DNA of 64,000 nucleotides from Spirosoma arboris (lineage in GTDB: Bacteria; Bacteroidota; Bacteroidia; Cytophagales; Spirosomataceae). Location of the stretch: NCBI RefSeq assembly GCF_009754945.1, contig NZ_WPIN01000003.1:744001-808000 (forward strand), in the 5' to 3' direction. Numbering within the stretch: position 1 is the first letter of the stretch; the number at the start of each line of letters is the position of its first letter. The notes below the pieces were generated by a model, which had not been told where the DNA came from, did not search any database, and was given only the letters and a program-made list of their open reading frames with translations. Position numbers and translations under genes: made by a program. Shown here one piece after another: positions 60,231-64,000 of this stretch.

Positions 60231-60605
60231 ATGTTTTCACTAATGAGCAAAGTAGCAGCCACCGTTCTTATGAGTGCCTCTACGTTAACTAATCCTACTA
60301 CGCCTAAGGCTTTATCATTTGATGCCAGTGCGTTCGTCACAACCAACAATCAAATCCGGGTTGCCGTACAAAAAAATACAGAATTACCCGTTGTTGTGAT
60401 GCTTCGCAACAAAAGCCATGAAGTTCTATTTCGGCAGAACATCAGCAAAAACGAACTGCGATATGCTGTAAAATTGGATGTAAATGAATTGGCCGACGGA
60501 CAGTATGAAATCGAAGTAAGATCAAGCGAGGGAAGCATTGTTAAAGAAGTTACGTTAAAAACAGCTCCCATTCAGCAGACAAGTCGTATAGTGGCAATGC
60601 AATAG
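60231..60605 (+). CDS. Small secreted beta-sandwich-like protein
   Basis: A 124-residue precursor with a hydrophobic N-terminal region (SKVAATVLMSASTLT) as likely signal peptide and a mature domain with alternating strands (NQIRVAVQKNTELPVVVMLR, ADGQYEIEVRSSEGSIVKEV) resembling the small Ig-like/DUF3244-type secreted domains. No catalytic residue. Its long regulatory region with a sigma-54-like promoter is the notable point. Confidence 0.65.
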   Translation: MFSLMSKVAATVLMSASTLTNPTTPKALSFDASAFVTTNNQIRVAVQKNTELPVVVMLRNKSHEVLFRQNISKNELRYAVKLDVNELADGQYEIEVRSSEGSIVKEVTLKTAPIQQTSRIVAMQ

Positions 60606-60801
60606 AGCGCAAATGGAATTGCTCGTCCCTTATCAAATTCACCTGGTCCTTTAGGGTAGGTTTTAGTAGGTAGAGTTAGGATTTAGTTAACGGTATATAA
60701 AAAACTACCGTTAACTCATTTGATTTGGAATATGGCTCCGAGTTTGCTTACTTTCAAGCAGTTAGCTAACTAAATAGTTAATTAATACCTCACGCCATAA
60801 G

Positions 60802-61035
60802 ATGACCAACCTAATCACTCTCCGTAACCTGAACTCCGTTCAGTTGAAACCTCGTGAACATCATTTCCTTCAACTGGCCTGCTCCGAATTAACCTACGTC
60901 CAAATCGCGGATCAAATGTGCGTTAGCCCGCGCACCGTGGATGGTTACCGGGAAGCGTTGTTTGAACGCTTTCAGGTAAAAACTCGTGTTGGACTGGCCA
61001 TGTGCGCCGTGCGAGGAGGGCTGGTCATACCTTAA
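60802..61035 (+). CDS. Orphan LuxR-type helix-turn-helix protein
   Basis: A 77-residue protein consisting only of a GerE/LuxR DNA-binding domain: LKPREHHFLQLACSELTYVQ, then IADQMCVSPRTVDGYREALF with the recognition helix, and the C-terminal helix KTRVGLAMCAVRGGL. No receiver or ligand domain. Related to the output domain of NarL-type regulators. Closed by a strong terminator. Confidence 0.85.
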   Translation: MTNLITLRNLNSVQLKPREHHFLQLACSELTYVQIADQMCVSPRTVDGYREALFERFQVKTRVGLAMCAVRGGLVIP

Positions 61036-61059
61036 GACCAGTTTTACTATCACTCTAGA

Positions 61060-61108
61060 AAAAAACAGGCTGATGAAAAATCGCTTTTTCATCAGCCTGT
61101 TTTTTTTC
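61060..61108 (+). terminator. Terminator after the LuxR-type gene
   Basis: Perfect 21-bp stem (61060-61080 with 61085-61105), TCGC loop, further T run. It precedes the gntR promoter by about 14 nt. Confidence 0.92.
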
Positions 61109-61119
61109 ATCTCTCGCTA

Positions 61120-61135
61120 ACTTGTCTATACAAGT
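61120..61135. promoter_or_regulatory. HutC-type GntR operator over the gntR promoter
   Basis: ACTTGTCTATACAAGT: 6-bp inverted arms around CTAT. The core GTCTATAC matches the published HutC-subfamily consensus GTMTAKAC at all positions. It covers the -33 TTG at 61122-61124, so binding would block transcription. Autorepression by the adjacent HutC-type regulator is inferred. Confidence 0.7.
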
Positions 61136-61152
61136 ATCACTTCCTACCTTTG
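61122..61152 (+). promoter_or_regulatory. Promoter of gntR, nearly leaderless
   Basis: -33 TTG 61122-61124 and -7 TACCTTTG 61145-61152 with 20 nt between. The start ATG follows only 4 nt after the -7 box, so the mRNA would begin at or next to the start codon. Confidence 0.65.
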
Positions 61153-61156
61153 GCAT

Positions 61157-61870
61157 ATGGTTACCAAACCCCGCCAATACCAGCTTATTTATGAATCTCT
61201 TAAGCGCCAGCTTGTAGAGGGGATTTATCCCAAAGGGAGTTTGTTGCCATCCGAAAATGAATTATCGGTGACATTTCAAACTACCCGAATGACTGTTCGC
61301 CAGGCGCTGACGGAGTTGGTACGAGAGGGATTCATTGAACGACGGCATGGGAAGGGTAGCATCGTTCGGTCGGAGCGACAGGCGCTGGGATTATTGTCGT
61401 TTCAGGGGTTTTCGGAGGTAGTGGGTAATAACCACGTAGTGCGAACGGAGTTTTTGGCACCACTCACACTGATGTCCTGGCCCACCGATTTTTTCTACAA
61501 CCTTACCGATACAGAACGGAATCTGGATTGTCTGTTTCTACATCGGCTACGTTATGCCGATAACAACCCTATCATGCTCGAACACACATTTGTGCCAGAC
61601 ATTGGTCTGGATTCGCTTCAGGCAGATGGGTTGCTTGACGGTTCGCTGTTTCGGACGCTGAGTAATCGATATCAACTCGACATTCGGAATATGGAACAAC
61701 GATTACGGGCTGTAAAGGCCACCATCGAGCAGGCTCACCTATTTGGTTGTACAAAAAACACTCCTCTGCTCTACATCGAACGTCGTTATCTGACGAATCG
61801 ACCTAACCTGAATGTATATAGCCGACTGTTTTGCTTCACCGACCATTACGCCATTAGTGGCGGCCTTTAG
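61157..61870 (+). CDS. GntR family regulator, HutC subfamily
   Basis: A 237-residue repressor: winged helix at about 10-75 (RQYQLIYESLKRQLVEGIYP, LPSENELSVTFQTTRMTVRQ, RHGKGSIV) and a UTRA effector domain (LDCLFLHRLRYADNNPIMLE, LLYIERRYLTNRPNLNVYSR). HutC regulators respond to a pathway substrate or phosphosugar. The ATG at 61157 is required for a complete DNA-binding domain. Upstream operator matches its own subfamily. It heads a deoC/kinase/isomerase operon. Confidence 0.92.
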   Translation: MVTKPRQYQLIYESLKRQLVEGIYPKGSLLPSENELSVTFQTTRMTVRQALTELVREGFIERRHGKGSIVRSERQALGLLSFQGFSEVVGNNHVVRTEFLAPLTLMSWPTDFFYNLTDTERNLDCLFLHRLRYADNNPIMLEHTFVPDIGLDSLQADGLLDGSLFRTLSNRYQLDIRNMEQRLRAVKATIEQAHLFGCTKNTPLLYIERRYLTNRPNLNVYSRLFCFTDHYAISGGL

Positions 61871-61927
61871 CCCAGGAAGAATTTTCTCAATCACTCAAAC
61901 ATTTACCCCTAAATCACTCATTGATTT

Positions 61928-62695
61928 ATGAACACAACCCTTATCTGCGAAATTGCCAAAATGATTGACCACTCGCTGCTCCATCCGACCATGACTGATG
62001 CTGAGCTACGCGAGGGCTGCGAGCTGGCTCTAAAATACGATGTGGCCTCAGTCTGCATTAAACCTTATGCCGTCCGCATGGCCGCCGAATTACTCGCTGG
62101 CTCCGATGTGCTGGTCGGAACGGTTATTGGCTTTCCACATGGCAATAGTACAACGAGTATTAAAGTCGCCGAAACCGAGCAGGCTTGCCAGGATGGGGCT
62201 GTTGAAATTGACATGGTCGTCAACATTGGCAAAGTCCTGGGGGAAGACTGGGAGTATGTAACAGATGAAATCGGAGTGGTTCATAAAATTTGCCAGGTAC
62301 ATGGAGCCATTCTGAAAGTGATTTTCGAAAATGACTTTCTGCCCAATGATGCCCACAAGATCAAGCTATGTGAAATTTGCACTGAGGTTGGTGCTGAATT
62401 TGTCAAAACGTCTACTGGATACGGCTTTGTGAAAGGTAGCGATGGCAAATACAGCTACGAAGGGGCAACCGAGCACGATCTTCGCCTAATGCTCGATCAC
62501 GTTGGACCGAACGTTCGGGTAAAAGCCGCTGGAGGAGTCCGCACGCTCGATGGATTGCTGAAGGTTAAGGAAATGGGTGTTTCTCGGCTGGGAGCCTCGG
62601 CTACGGCGACCATTATGGAAGATGCTTATCGGCGGTTTGGCGCCGTCGACGCCGATACACCTCTGGCCCCTGTTGCTGAAGCGAAAGGATATTAA
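61928..62695 (+). CDS. deoC: DeoC-family aldolase
   Basis: A 255-residue class I aldolase. The Schiff-base Lys is K160 in GAEFVKTSTGYG; other family segments are IDHSLLHPTMTDAELREGCE, VGTVIGFPHGNSTTSIKVAE and VRVKAAGGVRTLDGLLKVKE. Standard function is cleavage of 2-deoxyribose 5-phosphate to glyceraldehyde 3-phosphate and acetaldehyde. In this operon (HutC-type regulator, PfkB-like kinase, isomerase-like gene), a different phosphosugar substrate is possible. Confidence 0.92.
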   Translation: MNTTLICEIAKMIDHSLLHPTMTDAELREGCELALKYDVASVCIKPYAVRMAAELLAGSDVLVGTVIGFPHGNSTTSIKVAETEQACQDGAVEIDMVVNIGKVLGEDWEYVTDEIGVVHKICQVHGAILKVIFENDFLPNDAHKIKLCEICTEVGAEFVKTSTGYGFVKGSDGKYSYEGATEHDLRLMLDHVGPNVRVKAAGGVRTLDGLLKVKEMGVSRLGASATATIMEDAYRRFGAVDADTPLAPVAEAKGY

Positions 62696-62719
62696 TAGGT
62701 GTTCCCTCCCTTTTTTCCT

Positions 62720-63841
62720 ATGCCTTTACCAAATTTCCAATCCCTCATTGATCGGCTCCGGGCAGCCCAACCCATAACCGACTTCCATGCCTTTGTTGGT
62801 TTCGACGGATATGTGGACAAGATTCAGAAAGTCGTCGAATCGAAAAGCGCATTGGGGAATCAATACATGGGGGGCATCAGTGAACTAGCAGCACTGATTC
62901 ACAGCCTTTCGGGCAAAAGCGGCCAGATTGAACTCGTTACAGAAGCGACTAAAATTGGGGGCAACGCACCAATTATGGCTCACGCGCTGGCATCGCTGGG
63001 CATAACGAATTGGTGCGTTGGCACGTTATCGGACCCAATTTTCGAACAAATGCATCCCCATTGCGAACGGGTGTCGCTAGGGCCACCTGCCGAATCGAAC
63101 GCACTGGAGTTTGGTGATGGCAAAGTGATTTTATCCGAAGTATCCGTTTTTGAGCGATTACGTTGGTCCTATCTGGCGCATACAATTGGAATTGACACTT
63201 TGCGACAACAATACGCCCAAAGTCAATTACTGGCGTTTGTCGATTGGGCTAATCTGCCTCATGGCAATGATTTATGGGAGGGCTATTTAACGCAGATTGT
63301 TCAGACAACGCCAACCGATAATCCACCCCTTTTCTTTTTCGATCTTTGCGATCCAACCAAACGGTCGGCCAAAGATATTCGCGAAGCTTTAGATATTGTA
63401 GCCCGCTATATCCCTTTCGGTTCGGTTACACTGGGCATGAATGAAAACGAAGCCCGTCGTATCTATCTGGCCCTATCTGGACACAGCCCTGCCGATACGA
63501 TCCGGCTTTCACAAACCCCTGATCTGGCCATAATCGCAGCTTACATTCACCAGCATACTGGCATCCCTACTGTTCTGATTCACCCAACCGATTGTTCATT
63601 AGTGGCTACTAGCGAGGGAATTTGTCAGGTAGCTGGTCGGTTAGTTCCCCACCCTAAAGTACTTACTGGCGGGGGAGACAATCTCAACGCTGGCTTCTGT
63701 TGGGGCTTGCTAACAGGTTATCCTTTAGCAGATTGTCTACTACTGGGAATGGCGAGCTCGGGAGCCTATATCCAAAAAGGTATCAGCCCGACCAGATCGG
63801 ATCTGGCCGATTATCTGGAAAACTGGCTTCTGGAACTATAG
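62720..63841 (+). CDS. PfkB/ribokinase-like sugar kinase
   Basis: About 373 residues, ribokinase fold. ITDFHAFVGFDGYVDKIQKV at the N-terminus is a diverged N-terminal motif, KIGGNAPIMAHALASLGITN corresponds to motif 1, and VLTGGGDNLNAGFCWGLLTG contains the G-A-G-D anion hole in the form GGGDN with a catalytic Asp. ATG 62720 is preferred; a GTG at 62699 adds seven residues. Likely phosphorylates the pathway sugar. Follows deoC closely. Confidence 0.85.
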   Translation: MPLPNFQSLIDRLRAAQPITDFHAFVGFDGYVDKIQKVVESKSALGNQYMGGISELAALIHSLSGKSGQIELVTEATKIGGNAPIMAHALASLGITNWCVGTLSDPIFEQMHPHCERVSLGPPAESNALEFGDGKVILSEVSVFERLRWSYLAHTIGIDTLRQQYAQSQLLAFVDWANLPHGNDLWEGYLTQIVQTTPTDNPPLFFFDLCDPTKRSAKDIREALDIVARYIPFGSVTLGMNENEARRIYLALSGHSPADTIRLSQTPDLAIIAAYIHQHTGIPTVLIHPTDCSLVATSEGICQVAGRLVPHPKVLTGGGDNLNAGFCWGLLTGYPLADCLLLGMASSGAYIQKGISPTRSDLADYLENWLLEL

Positions 63842-63915
63842 AATGGACAAGGTATCCATTCTACGTCTACCGTAATTTTATTTATTTTGCGCTCCCTAAC
63901 AACATTGCTTTCTTT

Positions 63916-64000
63916 ATGCTTAACCTCGGCTTTGTTTCGGCTATCCTGGCCGATTATGACTTGAATGGTGTGTTACAATTTGCGTCAGAACATAATTTCA
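63916..64000 (+). CDS. Sugar phosphate isomerase/epimerase-like protein, cut by window end
   Basis: Only the first 28 codons are in the window: MLNLGFVSAILADYDLNGVL, then QFASEHNF. This resembles the start of the xylose-isomerase-like TIM-barrel family (sugar phosphate isomerase/epimerase). It follows the kinase by 74 nt and is probably in the same operon. Confidence 0.65.
   Translation, partial: MLNLGFVSAILADYDLNGVLQFASEHNF

Noticed and set aside
1..64000. tRNA, rRNA, CRISPR array, prophage or insertion sequence
   Set aside because: No T-loop/acceptor patterns, repeat-spacer arrays, integrase or transposase genes were found; the PG-binding/CHAP protein at 11991 stands alone and does not indicate a phage.

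Overview
This is chromosomal DNA from a member of the Bacteroidota, most likely a Spirosoma-like cytophagal bacterium. That placement is inferred from protein content and promoter style; no rRNA is present to confirm it. Supporting signs: no Shine-Dalgarno sequences before the genes; recurrent TAnnTTTG -7 boxes with a TTG about 19-21 nt upstream; an ECF sigma/HEAT-repeat protein/adhesin-like gene set; and GSCFA, UPF0175, DUF423 and long-Ddl proteins. I see no rRNA, tRNA, CRISPR array, prophage or insertion sequence. Most of the window is housekeeping or metabolic sequence with compact intergenic regions, many of them filled by long inverted repeats.

Layout. 0.1-3.6 kb: an orphan LytTR regulator, then an ECF sigma factor overlapping a membrane HEAT-repeat (anti-sigma-like) gene and two secreted adhesin-like paralogues. 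3.8-5.6 kb: a secreted GH43-type glycosidase and a frameshifted endonuclease III. 5.6-8.0 kb (minus): two membrane-anchored helix-hairpin-helix paralogues and a double OmpA-domain protein. 8.3-14.6 kb: threonine aldolase, a GNAT-nitrilase fusion, a lipoprotein, a PG-binding/CHAP protein, DUF2809, and an Rrf2 regulator with its probable target. 14.7-18.0 kb (minus): glycerophosphodiesterase-like lipoprotein, ACS-type MFS transporter and zinc alcohol dehydrogenase. 18.1-24.9 kb: LLM oxidoreductase, leuS, a subtilisin lipoprotein, a Crp/Fnr regulator and a DoxX-like protein.

25.1-32.6 kb is a sulfur-assimilation region: TSUP transporter behind a leader with an intrinsic terminator, O-succinylhomoserine sulfhydrylase, a UPF0175/PIN pair tightly joined to a secreted Gfo/Idh protein and cysH, then cysD and cysN. 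32.6-36 kb: glyS, prs and rplY. 36-44.6 kb is a metal region: copper P-type ATPase, HMA protein, a CusA/CzcA pump without visible partners, a candidate structured RNA, and an OmpR/histidine kinase pair. 44.6-48.7 kb: an ABC-transporter operon containing a YtrA-type GntR regulator, and three small secreted low-complexity proteins. 48.7-58.7 kb: prfC, DUF423, yggS, a coiled-coil membrane protein, rpsF-rpsR-rplI, GSCFA, Mrp/ApbC, NifU and an extended Ddl. 58.7-64 kb: Gfo/Idh, a small secreted protein behind a sigma-54-like promoter, an orphan LuxR-type HTH protein, and the start of a GntR/DeoC/PfkB/isomerase catabolic operon cut by the window end.

The most unusual feature is a set of simple-sequence inverted repeats. 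In at least six places (upstream of metZ, cysD, cysN, rplY, rplI and mrp) the spacer between two same-strand genes is a purine-rich short tandem repeat followed by a pyrimidine-rich counterpart. The two can fold back on each other from near one gene's stop codon to just before the next start. The repeat word differs at each site. Other items worth following are the candidate RNA at 42.05-42.17 kb, the TSUP leader attenuator, the HutC-type operator over a nearly leaderless gntR, and the sigma-54-like site at 60.16 kb.
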